A stretch of 64,000 nucleotides of DNA, from positions 1-64,000 of IMG/VR virus record IMGVR_UViG_3300035698_018873; one strand, written 5' to 3'. The translations under genes and the position numbers were made by a program. Of the stretch, positions 6,867 to 14,853 are shown in pieces (position 1 is the stretch's first letter; every line of letters starts with the position of its first letter). This DNA is from a virus. A model generated the notes under the pieces. The model saw only the letters and a list, made by a program, of their open reading frames with translations, searched no databases and was not told the origin of the DNA.

Positions 6867-7438
6867 CCATTAGTTACCACCCTGGGCTGAGCAGAAGCAT
6901 TTAGTATAGCTTCTAAAAATCTGTGCATGCCTTCTGGACAGTCATCCTTAGCTATTTTCATACTAGCAGCATAACGCGCTCTGGTGTCAGTTTTTCTAGT
7001 CTGCGATGATTTGTGACTAGCCCTGCCAGTAACCTTAACGCTAAACGGACCCCAGCCAGCTTTCATTTCAAAGCTTCCTTCGGCCTCAGTCGAAGCAGTC
7101 GATTCTTCAGACGACTGAATAGTCATCTCAAACTCAATATTGCCTTCTTGAACATTAACATTTGGATGTGTCAGCAACGACAGCAATGGGACAGATATTA
7201 TTTTTGTTATTGTGTCTGTAACATTTCCTTCACCATCAAGAATGGTCTCGCTGTATTTAGCATCAACCATTATAACATTACCGTCTTTGTCCAAACCAAC
7301 AGTTTTTACCCATTCCATATACTGGAAAGATAATTGTTTCTGAGTTTCAGCCATAGCAACTGCTGGCACTTTAAACATACGATCTAAAGGTAATGCATTA
7401 ACCGCTCCACCTACTAGGCTTCCTATATTAGCTGTCAT
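6863..7438 (-). CDS. DUF2589 family protein
   Basis: A 191-residue protein matching the DUF2589 layout: LPLDRMFKVPAVAMAETQ at the N-terminus, the segment around WVKTVGLDKDG, then ISVPLLSLLTHPNVNVQEG leading into beta strands. Residues about 125-170 are rich in Lys, Ser and Gly. Role unknown. It heads a two-gene unit with its divergent paralogue. The start has AAGGAGACAGTC before ATG, and TTCAAATATAAAC lies further upstream, so this is a case where the promoter-like element is followed by a normal leader. Confidence 0.7.
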   Translation of the reverse strand: MTANIGSLVGGAVNALPLDRMFKVPAVAMAETQKQLSFQYMEWVKTVGLDKDGNVIMVDAKYSETILDGEGNVTDTITKIISVPLLSLLTHPNVNVQEGNIEFEMTIQSSEESTASTEAEGSFEMKAGWGPFSVKVTGRASHKSSQTRKTDTRARYAASMKIAKDDCPEGMHRFLEAILNASAQPRVVTNG

Positions 7439-7452
7439 GACTGTCTCCTTAT

Positions 7453-7465
7453 GTTTATATTTGAA
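7453..7465 (-). promoter_or_regulatory. Late-promoter-like element with SD leader
   Basis: TTCAAATATAAAC on the minus strand is followed by a short leader with AAGGAG and then the ATG at 7438. The same TTCAAATATAA core precedes the start at 51893, so its position here gives independent support that the element is a promoter and not part of ribosome binding. Confidence 0.55.
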
Positions 7466-7485
7466 TTAAAAAACTATAAGAAAAG

Positions 7486-8139
7486 CTATATAGATTTATT
7501 TCTTCCTGGAATTACCCAAATGTACGGATTTCTCTTGCCATTTTTAACAATTACTGGCTTAATTTCTTTTTTATTACAGAAATATGTTATTGCTTCCGAT
7601 ACAGTTCTTCTATTGTTTTGAGAAGGATTTTCCCAAATAAGATCATCACCAGTTATGACAGCATTTGGAAACAGTGTATATGCAATTTCTATATCAGTGA
7701 TAACATCTTCATATTGATGCGATGCATCTACATAAACAACATCAACATCATCACAAATACCATATTTGGCAATTTCCATCATGCCAGAAACAGTATCCAT
7801 TTTTAGTGGTATTAAATATTCCCTTTGGTCCCAACACGACAAAACAAAGGCATCATGCAAATCATCTAATTGCTCTTGAGTAAAGTCAGTGTGTTCAGCG
7901 CTGCCAGTCCAATGATCAATACACACAACATTTATTTCATCGGACTTTGAACACCACCATCTGGTACTATATCCAACCCAACTACCAAGTTCCACAACAA
8001 GTCTAGTAGACTTGTTGACATATTTAGACAAAATATCTATATGTCTCCTATCAAACCACTTTGGATACACAGATAAGTCTATGTTCTTTAATGGTTTGAT
8101 AGGATAAGGAAAATCTTTTCTTAAGTTATTGATGCCCAC
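7486..8139 (-). CDS. Class I SAM-dependent methyltransferase-like
   Basis: A 217-residue protein. Residues about 47-62 (LVVELGSWVGYSTRWW) form the SAM-binding motif I of Rossmann methyltransferases. VYVDASHQYEDVITDIE further on matches the Asp/His-containing motif of the Methyltransf_24 type, whose members act on small molecules or sugars. The start is GTG (8137-8139) with a weak TAGG upstream, and no ATG is available. Substrate unknown. The neighbouring glycan genes make a sugar or lipid acceptor reasonable, but that is inference. Confidence 0.7.
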   Translation of the reverse strand: MGINNLRKDFPYPIKPLKNIDLSVYPKWFDRRHIDILSKYVNKSTRLVVELGSWVGYSTRWWCSKSDEINVVCIDHWTGSAEHTDFTQEQLDDLHDAFVLSCWDQREYLIPLKMDTVSGMMEIAKYGICDDVDVVYVDASHQYEDVITDIEIAYTLFPNAVITGDDLIWENPSQNNRRTVSEAITYFCNKKEIKPVIVKNGKRNPYIWVIPGRNKSI

Positions 8140-8153
8140 TGCCTAGTTACTTA

Positions 8154-8438
8154 CTAGGTTAGTATACCAAGTATATTCTTTTCCTGAACAATCAACACAT
8201 CTTCACCATCGTGGTGAATGTACGATACAACATTTCCAATCAACACCTTATCACCGACTTTAAATTCCATTGGAACTCTCTTGCCAGATTTAATAATTTT
8301 ACCAGGACCAACAGCCAAAACAGTACCAGTTTGCTTAAGCTCTCTAGTTTGTTCTGGAAGTAAAAGGCCTTCCTGAGTTTCTTCTTCAGGATCATCACGT
8401 TTTACGATGATGTTATCGTTCATTGGTTTTAAGTTCAT
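8154..8438 (-). CDS. groES: Co-chaperonin GroES
   Basis: A 94-residue Cpn10 that aligns along its whole length. It starts LKPMNDNIIVKR, followed by a mobile loop with the hydrophobic tip GLLLP (the part that binds GroEL), then GTVLAVGPGK and FKVGDKVLIG, and ends VLIVQEKNILGIL. Phage GroES homologues, like T4 gp31, replace the host lid so that GroEL can fold the large capsid protein; this role here is inference. No GroEL is seen in the window. Coupled by ATGA to the upstream gene, with an AGGGGA Shine-Dalgarno. Confidence 0.95.
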   Translation of the reverse strand: MNLKPMNDNIIVKRDDPEEETQEGLLLPEQTRELKQTGTVLAVGPGKIIKSGKRVPMEFKVGDKVLIGNVVSYIHHDGEDVLIVQEKNILGILT

Positions 8439-8731
8439 TCTATCCCCTGCACAAATTCGGTTTTGCCTACAGTAACAGCAATAGAATCTTGCTCATACTT
8501 TTCGGCTATGTCTGCTAATTCTTCTTTAAAACCGTCGATCATTTTACTATCAATGTTACCAACCCAACAAGCATTTTGCCATACCTCTGTTGGATCAGAA
8601 AATCCAGTAAAATGCATTTCAGTGTATTCTCTCATTTTGGCAGCAATATTCTTGATAAATCTAGACCACTTTTTTTGTGGCAAGCTATCATCAGAATTAC
8701 CAATTTGAACTACTATAGTTTTTTTACTCAT
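8435..8731 (-). CDS. Conserved phage-type hypothetical protein
   Basis: Encodes 98 residues from the ATG at 8729-8731, which overlaps the stop of the upstream kinase and is preferred over an in-frame start four codons earlier. It begins with the strand IVVQIGNSDDSLPQKKWS, followed by a helical region and WQNACWVGNID. No known catalytic motif. It lies between the P-loop kinase and GroES with overlaps on both sides, so the three are probably translated together. Confidence 0.55.
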   Translation of the reverse strand: MSKKTIVVQIGNSDDSLPQKKWSRFIKNIAAKMREYTEMHFTGFSDPTEVWQNACWVGNIDSKMIDGFKEELADIAEKYEQDSIAVTVGKTEFVQGIE

Positions 8732-9257
8732 TGACAAACCCATCTATTTGATCTGCTATTTGGATAGAAGAATCAAATACTTTCATTTTATCTGCGTGGT
8801 TAATACTAAGTTTTAACCACAGGTCATAAAGAATAATTGAATCGCCATCCATTCTGTCCATAGAAAGTTTCAACTTTGCAGGGTCAGAATCTCTATTTTG
8901 CGCTCTTTTAATTCTAGTTTCTTTAGGAGTAAACAGATGTGCTATCTTGCAAGAATAACGATTGTTATTAATATAACTTTCTAAACACCATTTAAGCTGA
9001 ACTTCATTTCTCGGCTGGCCATCAACTACAGGTACTAAACCTTCAGAAATAGCTTCTTCTATGCCTTCACACATTAATTTGAATGCTATTTCGTCAGTTT
9101 TTGCTGGAGCAGCTTGCCCGTCAAAATAATCTGGAGAAAACATTTCTCTGAGTTTTTTACCTACAACCACTGGATAATAACCAATCTTAGACAATTCGTC
9201 AATAGTATACGTCTTACCACAATTAGTAGCGCCCATCAAAAACAGTATCTTATTCAT
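8724..9257 (-). CDS. P-loop kinase (nucleoside/adenylate kinase-like)
   Basis: A 177-residue protein from the ATG at 9255-9257 (TTGGAGAACATT upstream). The Walker A motif GATNCGKT is at residues 9-16. VVDGQPRNEVQL recalls the adenylate-kinase motif around the substrate-binding Arg, and RIKRAQNR resembles a lid arginine cluster. It could phosphorylate a nucleotide or act in nucleic-acid end repair. The adenylosuccinate synthetase two genes upstream favours nucleotide metabolism, but the substrate is unproven. Confidence 0.7.
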   Translation of the reverse strand: MNKILFLMGATNCGKTYTIDELSKIGYYPVVVGKKLREMFSPDYFDGQAAPAKTDEIAFKLMCEGIEEAISEGLVPVVDGQPRNEVQLKWCLESYINNNRYSCKIAHLFTPKETRIKRAQNRDSDPAKLKLSMDRMDGDSIILYDLWLKLSINHADKMKVFDSSIQIADQIDGFVNE

Positions 9258-9281
9258 AATGTTCTCCAATAATTAAATACA

Positions 9282-9746
9282 TCACAAATGATTACGACCA
9301 ATAAGACTTAACGCATTGTCGCATACAGTCTTTAGTGTATCTTTTGGCGTATCATCAGAATCAATTAAGCATTTTAAATGTTCTATAGTTGCTATTGCTC
9401 CTGGGCTACGACCACCGCAATCAAAGTCGATTAATGAATCTGGCATATTGTTTTCTATTACTTCAGTCCAATGAGCACCACCGTCATAAAAACATATATC
9501 AAAACAATACGAACCATCTCTTAATTTGTTGACATCAGCCCATCCTTTTTCAGGACTAGATTCTGTATAATTAGCTTTAATTATTCCTATACCATCAATA
9601 AAATCATAACCATTAACTTCACTTAAAGTATTGATCCAAGTGCCATTAATTACAATTTCGCCATTATCTATACATATTTTTTTAGCTTCTTCTTCTGATA
9701 TTTCCAAAATTTTAAAAGTACCAACCATCCTAGTAGTTTTAGACAT
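9282..9746 (-). CDS. Hypothetical protein with duplicated C-terminal module
   Basis: Encodes 154 residues from the ATG at 9744-9746, chosen for its GGAGAAAA Shine-Dalgarno; the longer in-frame extension only runs inside the purA-like gene. The last 45 residues (PGAIATIEHLK ... DNALSLIGRNHL) are nearly identical to the C-terminus of the plus-strand gene at 15523, and the DNA is also alike, showing a recent duplication. The N-terminal 105 residues are unrelated to that gene and unrecognised. Function unknown. Confidence 0.6.
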   Translation of the reverse strand: MSKTTRMVGTFKILEISEEEAKKICIDNGEIVINGTWINTLSEVNGYDFIDGIGIIKANYTESSPEKGWADVNKLRDGSYCFDICFYDGGAHWTEVIENNMPDSLIDFDCGGRSPGAIATIEHLKCLIDSDDTPKDTLKTVCDNALSLIGRNHL

Positions 9747-10842
9747 TTTTTCTCCAGTCGCCTTCATTAGACCAACAAGTTTCATATTCAAAATCAAGTA
9801 TTGATAACACTTTATTGATAATATTAATTGGATCATCGATTTGATCACAACAAGTAAACATTAATTTAGGAGTTATTTTAAATCCTTTGCTTTTCGCTTT
9901 TTTAATATCTCTATCAATATCTTCTTTCATCCTACTAATGTTGAGGGTAGCAAACCTCATAGATCCCTGAAAGTCATTAGTAACATTGGTTTTATCTGTT
10001 ATGCCAGTAACTGGCTTACCAGCCAATTCGCCAGCACCATGTCTGGTAAGATAAACTCTAGTAACATAATGAACAACTAATTCATCTACTTTTGGATCAG
10101 CTATTTCAAGAACATTATCTATGCCAGTGTTAGAATAAGTAACATGAGGAAAATCTATACTGTTTTGGTCAAGACATAGCCCTTGTGCACCTTCAAAAAC
10201 CACATCATCAAATTCTCTAATCGCTTTTTTTGTTTCTATCATTTTGGTGTGAATCTTAAAATCTTGCAAATCATAGAAAAAGTCATCAACCATTCTGCTA
10301 ATAATGCCACGATCTATTTTCAGTTCAAGTTCTTCAATTCTTGGTAAAAAATACTCATCTTCTAATAATTTAAAAGCCTCATTGTGCAGCCCAATTCTGA
10401 AAGAGAACTTTTTTATTGCGTTTCTTCTAATAGTTTCACCAAATCCCATACCGCAACTGCCGTGTCTACTAGTGCCTCTCTTTTTCTCAAGTGCCTGATT
10501 TATCAATATATCATAAGGAGTAACAAGCGGACAATTTGGGTCAACATATACTTTTATTTTTTGAAAACCGTTCGCCATTTTTTGACACAAAAATCCAGAT
10601 TCTTTAAAAAACATTACTGGATCAATAGCAAAATGTGGTCCAAGTATTGTCGCTGCGCCTTTTACTGTGCCAGAGCCTAAACTATGAAACACGTGGCTGA
10701 AGCTGTCATAGCATACTGTATGCCCTGCTTGCGCACCGCCATTAAATCTGACTACAGCTGAGTTAGGATTAGAAAGGTAATTTACAGTATTGCCTTTGCC
10801 CTCATCGCCATAATTGGAACCAATTACTACTTTTAATTTCAT
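9739..10842 (-). CDS. purA: Adenylosuccinate synthetase-like enzyme (PurA)
   Basis: A 367-residue enzyme of the PurA family, which joins IMP and aspartate using GTP on the way to AMP. The phosphate loop is GDEGKG with catalytic Asp13, and the AGHT motif supplies His41; both sit at the same positions as in E. coli PurA. GTSRHGSCGMG (123-133) replaces the usual GTTGRGIGP, and VTRVYLTRHGAGEL matches the IMP/Asp-binding Arg region. It is about 65 residues shorter than typical PurA. PurZ enzymes of 2-aminoadenine phages have Ser in place of the loop Asp, so this reads as PurA rather than PurZ. AAGGAACAA precedes the ATG. Confidence 0.85.
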   Translation of the reverse strand: MKLKVVIGSNYGDEGKGNTVNYLSNPNSAVVRFNGGAQAGHTVCYDSFSHVFHSLGSGTVKGAATILGPHFAIDPVMFFKESGFLCQKMANGFQKIKVYVDPNCPLVTPYDILINQALEKKRGTSRHGSCGMGFGETIRRNAIKKFSFRIGLHNEAFKLLEDEYFLPRIEELELKIDRGIISRMVDDFFYDLQDFKIHTKMIETKKAIREFDDVVFEGAQGLCLDQNSIDFPHVTYSNTGIDNVLEIADPKVDELVVHYVTRVYLTRHGAGELAGKPVTGITDKTNVTNDFQGSMRFATLNISRMKEDIDRDIKKAKSKGFKITPKLMFTCCDQIDDPINIINKVLSILDFEYETCWSNEGDWRKNV

Positions 10843-10860
10843 TTGTTCCTTAATTGTTGT

Positions 10861-11748
10861 TTATTGCCTAGAGGGACCATACAAAGCGCGAGATACAGAA
10901 TCCTTTACAGACTTATCATCCCATTGGCTGATCACTTCGTCTGGGTCGGCTCCTTCATTCACCATAATCACAGATGTCACAACTTGAGGCAGGTTGACGT
11001 GATTATCTAACAAAATAACCCTCTTACCAAGCAACTTTTCCCATTTTGAATAAATTATACCAGAACGACTTCTAGCAAAACTTCCTTCTTCAGCAATAAT
11101 ATGAAAAACATTATATTTAACCTGTGCTGTTTCTAACATTTGTTCAGCATTCAAATCAGCTTGCATGTCAATATTTACTGATTCTTTCAGCAAATTATTA
11201 CTTGGAGACTCAGGGGGATATTCATCACCAACAGTGAACAAGTAACCCTTTTTACCGCGCTTTTCAAAGCAATCTATTTCGGTCTTTTGAGAAGCAAAAG
11301 CCCAAGCTAAATCATAAGATTCATACTGGTTGCCGCCTCCGCCACCTTCTAGATAAAGATCAACTAATTGGTCAGCGATTCTAATATCAGCTTCAAACTG
11401 AGTTACTTGCAAAGGATATCTATCACTCTGAATATCACCAATTGCCATCATCATGATGTGAGGATCAGTAACTGGCCTGTTTTCTAGAATACTACTAACT
11501 AAGGTGCCAAGACCTTCTTTAGCAATTTTTTCAGCCACAAATCCCATTGATCCAGTAACATCAAGACCAAAAATCAAAGCAGTAGACTCTGGATTTACTT
11601 CTGAGTCTCTTGATTCACGAATGGTTATGATTTTAGGATCAAAATCCTTTTTAATAGAACTGCTTTGAAATAACTCTTTACGTGACTTAGTGCTATAATT
11701 TGCACTACGTGCATTGTATTCAGATACATTCCAAGATGCACCACCCAT
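10861..11748 (-). CDS. VWA-domain protein
   Basis: A 295-residue protein with a von Willebrand factor A fold. LIFGLDVTGSMG carries a complete MIDAS metal site (Asp63-x-Thr65-x-Ser67), followed by helices and a Gly-rich loop GGGGGNQYESYDLAWAFAS, then a strand LFTVGDE. VWA domains bind protein partners through a divalent metal. There is no signal peptide or membrane segment, so it is cytoplasmic or virion-bound. The downstream role is unknown. AGGAGATTAC precedes the ATG, and the zinc-ribbon/Met-rich protein gene lies immediately upstream. Confidence 0.8.
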   Translation of the reverse strand: MGGASWNVSEYNARSANYSTKSRKELFQSSSIKKDFDPKIITIRESRDSEVNPESTALIFGLDVTGSMGFVAEKIAKEGLGTLVSSILENRPVTDPHIMMMAIGDIQSDRYPLQVTQFEADIRIADQLVDLYLEGGGGGNQYESYDLAWAFASQKTEIDCFEKRGKKGYLFTVGDEYPPESPSNNLLKESVNIDMQADLNAEQMLETAQVKYNVFHIIAEEGSFARSRSGIIYSKWEKLLGKRVILLDNHVNLPQVVTSVIMVNEGADPDEVISQWDDKSVKDSVSRALYGPSRQ

Positions 11749-11775
11749 GTAATCTCCTAAATAAAGGTTGTTTGA

Positions 11776-12684
11776 TTATTTGTCAAAAAATCCGCTCATC
11801 ATTGAACCAGAATGCCCTTTTTTGCCGCTGCCGCCCATCATCTTCATCATCATCATTGTCTGTATCATATTGCCAGAACCAGCTGCGCCAGCGCCCATAC
11901 CACCCATTTGCGACATCAACATCATAGGCATAATGCTGTCCATATCACCCATATCACCACCCATCATCATAAGCGGCATCAAGCTTCCTTGCATACCATT
12001 TAATCCTTCCGTTCCACCCAACATATCACCCAAATTTTTAAGAACCATCACGCCAGATTCAAATCCAAGCATTGATACTTTAGGTGGAGTCCAAGTGCCA
12101 GATGATCCATTAGGACTCATAGTGACAAATTTTTTAATAATTTTATCATCACCACCTTCAACTTTAATAATTTTATCCTTAACTTCTATCACCCATCCTT
12201 TAGGTTTAGAATTAACATAAATCAAATCGCCAGTTTTTACCTTACCAACTTCTGTTGATTGAGCAAAAGCTGGAACAGGGATACCAAATTGATCAATCAG
12301 ATTTAAATTGATCTGAGCATCTTCTCCCTCTCCATCCAAAGTAGAAATACCATCTTCACCTTGGATACCAACTTTACCAGTCATTAAGTCCCAAACAACA
12401 CCATTAACTTTCTTAAAAAAGCGATCCATCATTTTGCTACCAAAGCCGTCGCCTAAATTCATCATTGTATTCTCCTTGTTTGTGTTTTCACTGTTTGTGA
12501 TGAATTTATTTCTAGCTGCAACATCACGGTCGTAAATTAGATCAGTGTCATTATAGTCACGATTACCACGACACAATGGATATTTAATGCACCCATAAAA
12601 TGGAATACTGAGATGAGTATTTGTTTTTAAAACAGTTTCAGACCCACACAATGGGCATAACCCTGGTCCGCATTCATTTTTCAT
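11776..12684 (-). CDS. Zinc-ribbon protein with Met/Gly-rich tail
   Basis: A 302-residue protein. The N-terminus has a topoisomerase-type zinc ribbon, CPLCG ... GCIKYPLC. The middle is beta-rich (KTGDLIYVNSKPKGWVIEVKDK). The last about 100 residues are low-complexity Met/Gly. A second in-frame ATG at 12463-12465 has a near-perfect Shine-Dalgarno (AAGGAGAATACA), whereas the first ATG has only a weak one. Two proteins of 302 and 229 residues may therefore be made, with and without the ribbon. Function unknown; it sits beside the VWA gene. Confidence 0.65.
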   Translation of the reverse strand: MKNECGPGLCPLCGSETVLKTNTHLSIPFYGCIKYPLCRGNRDYNDTDLIYDRDVAARNKFITNSENTNKENTMMNLGDGFGSKMMDRFFKKVNGVVWDLMTGKVGIQGEDGISTLDGEGEDAQINLNLIDQFGIPVPAFAQSTEVGKVKTGDLIYVNSKPKGWVIEVKDKIIKVEGGDDKIIKKFVTMSPNGSSGTWTPPKVSMLGFESGVMVLKNLGDMLGGTEGLNGMQGSLMPLMMMGGDMGDMDSIMPMMLMSQMGGMGAGAAGSGNMIQTMMMMKMMGGSGKKGHSGSMMSGFFDK

Positions 12685-12692
12685 TCTTGCTC

Positions 12693-12986
12693 TCAGATCA
12701 ATTCTTTTTGTGTTTTAAGATAAGACTTCCAAATACAAGTTCTTTCCTCTTTCGAAATACCAACTAAAGCACGAGAAAAAGAAATTTTGCGACCAACAGC
12801 ACGACAAAAGTTATCTCCAGGATCACATACAGATTTACCATCAGATCCTACTTTAACAGATTTTTCTTTGAAAACGTCTCCGCATTCCACTTTTTCTATT
12901 GTGCAGTAAGTAATCCTGAATTGGCATTCAGTTTTATGCGAAAAATTAAGCCTATAGTCAAACCCGTTGTTTGCATTGATAATCAT
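12693..12986 (-). CDS. Small Cys-containing hypothetical protein
   Basis: Encodes 97 residues with six scattered cysteines and a C-terminal block GRKISFSRALVGISKEERTC. The Cys spacing does not form a standard zinc ribbon. A good AAGGAGACAAA lies before the ATG. Nine bases separate it from the next gene, consistent with one operon. Function unknown. Confidence 0.6.
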   Translation of the reverse strand: MIINANNGFDYRLNFSHKTECQFRITYCTIEKVECGDVFKEKSVKVGSDGKSVCDPGDNFCRAVGRKISFSRALVGISKEERTCIWKSYLKTQKELI

Positions 12987-13017
12987 TTTGTCTCCTTAAC
13001 AATTTTTATTCTTTTGT

Positions 13018-13386
13018 TTAATAAGTAAAGTCATTATTTGTTAAGCCATTATGGCTAAAAACGATATCATTATTTTCATTTTTTGCATAGCCAAGGTCAT
13101 GCAGGGTTTGTAATATCTTATTTATGAAAACAAGATTTTCAGTCATTAACAATCCAGATAGAATTTTTAAAAAATCAACAGAATCCTCCTCCGATTTTTT
13201 AGAATCCTCCTCCGATTTTTTAGAATCCACTAATGGCATGACCCTAAAGCCTTTTGGTCTTGTGCCATCAGTGAAAACAATCGGAATATAAGGACAATAG
13301 GTATATCCTTCTTTAAGATGAGTATGTTTACCTTCTGGTATTGACAAAATTAAATTAACAAAGTCAACATCCTCAATATTATTCAA
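13018..13386 (-). CDS. Hypothetical protein with duplicated KKSEEDS
   Basis: There is no ATG near the 5' end. The TTG at 13384-13386 has GAAAGG six bases upstream and is the best start (122 residues); a TTG two codons earlier is the alternative. Residues about 55-70 repeat DSKKSEE twice, made by a 21-bp DNA duplication. The rest is mixed alpha/beta with no recognised domain. Confidence 0.55.
   Translation of the reverse strand: MNNIEDVDFVNLILSIPEGKHTHLKEGYTYCPYIPIVFTDGTRPKGFRVMPLVDSKKSEEDSKKSEEDSVDFLKILSGLLMTENLVFINKILQTLHDLGYAKNENNDIVFSHNGLTNNDFTY
13181..13228. repeat. 21-bp tandem repeat, 2.3 copies
   Basis: Two identical 21-bp units beginning GAATCCTCCTCC, plus six bases, encode a repeated DSKKSEE peptide on the minus strand. 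The frame is preserved. A recent slippage duplication is likely. Confidence 0.95.
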
Positions 13387-13403
13387 AACCAACCTTTCTA
13401 TTT

Positions 13404-13955
13404 TTAGACAACTGCATCTTCTTTGTAATCAAATGGAGTAGCATCACGACAAGATATTAACGGCCCAACAAAAGCTGAGATTTCTTTATTTCCTTTTATA
13501 TTAATAACAGACCTTGGAATTTTAGTGTTAATAGCCACAAACATCAATCCAGCCTTGCTTATTTTATAACAGCCATTGGCATTATCATTCTTTGTTTTTT
13601 TAGATTGAGGAATTACAAGATCCCATTTTGACAAAGTGGCAAAAACACTGTATTCTACTGGTTTTAACCCGATGTCGCCAAAATAAAATTCTACATTTTT
13701 ATTCTTTTTAATATGCGCCACAGCTTTTAAAAATGCCGTCATATTTCCTTTTGATATTGATGTTTTAACTAATGATTCACTGAAAACTACCACATCACCA
13801 TAACATTCATCAGCTGTTCTATCATATCTTTTGCATTCAAAATCATATTTATAATCAAATTCAACATTTTTTGACAAAACAGGCTTATTTAAAAAACTGC
13901 CAATTACCATTTCTGGAGGAAATCTAGACTTTTCAAAACATTCAAAATCAACCAT
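13404..13955 (-). CDS. Hypothetical protein, possible winged-helix C-terminus
   Basis: A 183-residue protein. NGCYKISKAGLMFVAINTKIPRSV near residue 130 resembles the wing and recognition region of winged-helix DNA-binding domains (pattern Y-x-I-T/S-x-x-G-x-x-F-V), but the match is weak. The gene overlaps the upstream nucleotidyltransferase stop by eight bases. Function unknown. Confidence 0.5.
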   Translation of the reverse strand: MVDFECFEKSRFPPEMVIGSFLNKPVLSKNVEFDYKYDFECKRYDRTADECYGDVVVFSESLVKTSISKGNMTAFLKAVAHIKKNKNVEFYFGDIGLKPVEYSVFATLSKWDLVIPQSKKTKNDNANGCYKISKAGLMFVAINTKIPRSVINIKGNKEISAFVGPLISCRDATPFDYKEDAVV

Positions 13956-14853
13956 CTAATCCACTATCGCACATAGCCCTTATTTCTCTTAATGCTCTGA
14001 TAGCTTTATCAGGAATCTTTGTTGCTTTTTCTATCCCATCAAGTGTGATTTCTAAGCAATTGACCAAAAGATCCTTAATCTCCTGTTCTCTTGGCTCATG
14101 CGGCAAAGACGACTTTTTATACAAATCCTCAAGACCTCTTTCTTCTTTTTGAAAATAAGATTCGATTTCTTCTAATTTCCACTCACCTCGCCTAATAGAC
14201 TTTAACTGTTCTCTATTTCTTTCTAAATCTAATTCACCTTCTTCTAAAATTTGTTGTACCTCACCCATTAGTCTTACTACATGGTAAGCAAACTTTACAT
14301 CATAACCATACTTAGCAACAGTTTCTGCTCTTTTTCCAATACGATTTTGACTTTTCATCTTTTTTACCTGGCTATAAGCATAACCCTTAAACTTATGCCA
14401 ACACAATTTTGATAAAAACATCTTTCTATTATCTCTAACAAGTTCACCAACAGATGTTGAGTGCAAAACGCAGCGCCTAGGGGTAAACAAGCTATCAATC
14501 ATGTTTGGATTACAGCCCATACACAAATTAAAATATTTAACAATGCCATAAATATTTAAATCGTATTCTCTTCCCTTACCGCCTTCGGCTTCCTTATCAA
14601 TCAAATGGTGTTTTTGAAATTGATCAAACTTAGGAGGTTGTTTACCAAACCCTGTAATGTGCCCATCCAAATGAGGAAATATCAAGCCCTTTGGTGGAAT
14701 AGCGAATCCATAAATGTCAAAGTCACTAGTGTCATCGTTAACACCATATGCTATTGACCCCATTATTGTTTCATAATGAACATTATTTCTTAAAAATCTT
14801 GGATAATCTTTTATTATTTTTTTTTCTCTAAGTTCATCAAATAAGCCAGACAT
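13948..14853 (-). CDS. RlaP-type nucleotidyltransferase
   Basis: A 301-residue protein with the pol-beta-like signature GSIAYGVNDDTSDFDIYGF at residues 32-50: Gly-Ser, then Ser-Asp-x-Asp as metal ligands. This pattern, with the following PPKGLIFP segment, fits the family annotated as RNA repair pathway DNA polymerase beta (RlaP). Members are found in phages and in RNA-repair operons. The helical C-terminal half contains a charged coiled region. No RNA ligase is seen nearby, so a repair role is inference. A GAGG Shine-Dalgarno lies inside the upstream gene, with a 17-base overlap. Confidence 0.75.
   Translation of the reverse strand: MSGLFDELREKKIIKDYPRFLRNNVHYETIMGSIAYGVNDDTSDFDIYGFAIPPKGLIFPHLDGHITGFGKQPPKFDQFQKHHLIDKEAEGGKGREYDLNIYGIVKYFNLCMGCNPNMIDSLFTPRRCVLHSTSVGELVRDNRKMFLSKLCWHKFKGYAYSQVKKMKSQNRIGKRAETVAKYGYDVKFAYHVVRLMGEVQQILEEGELDLERNREQLKSIRRGEWKLEEIESYFQKEERGLEDLYKKSSLPHEPREQEIKDLLVNCLEITLDGIEKATKIPDKAIRALREIRAMCDSGLDG

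Noticed and set aside
9747-9848. N-terminal extension of the 9282 gene
   Set aside because: It runs inside the purA-like gene; the ATG at 9746 has a clear GGAGAAAA site.
9739-10842. Possible Z-genome (2-aminoadenine) PurZ enzyme
   Set aside because: The phosphate loop keeps Asp (GDEGKG), whereas PurZ proteins carry Ser there, and no other Z-genome gene is seen in the window.
11768-12220. Plus-strand open frame of 150 codons, Ile/Pro-rich
   Set aside because: It is antisense to the Met/Gly-rich tail of the zinc-ribbon gene; the composition comes from complementing ATG-rich codons.
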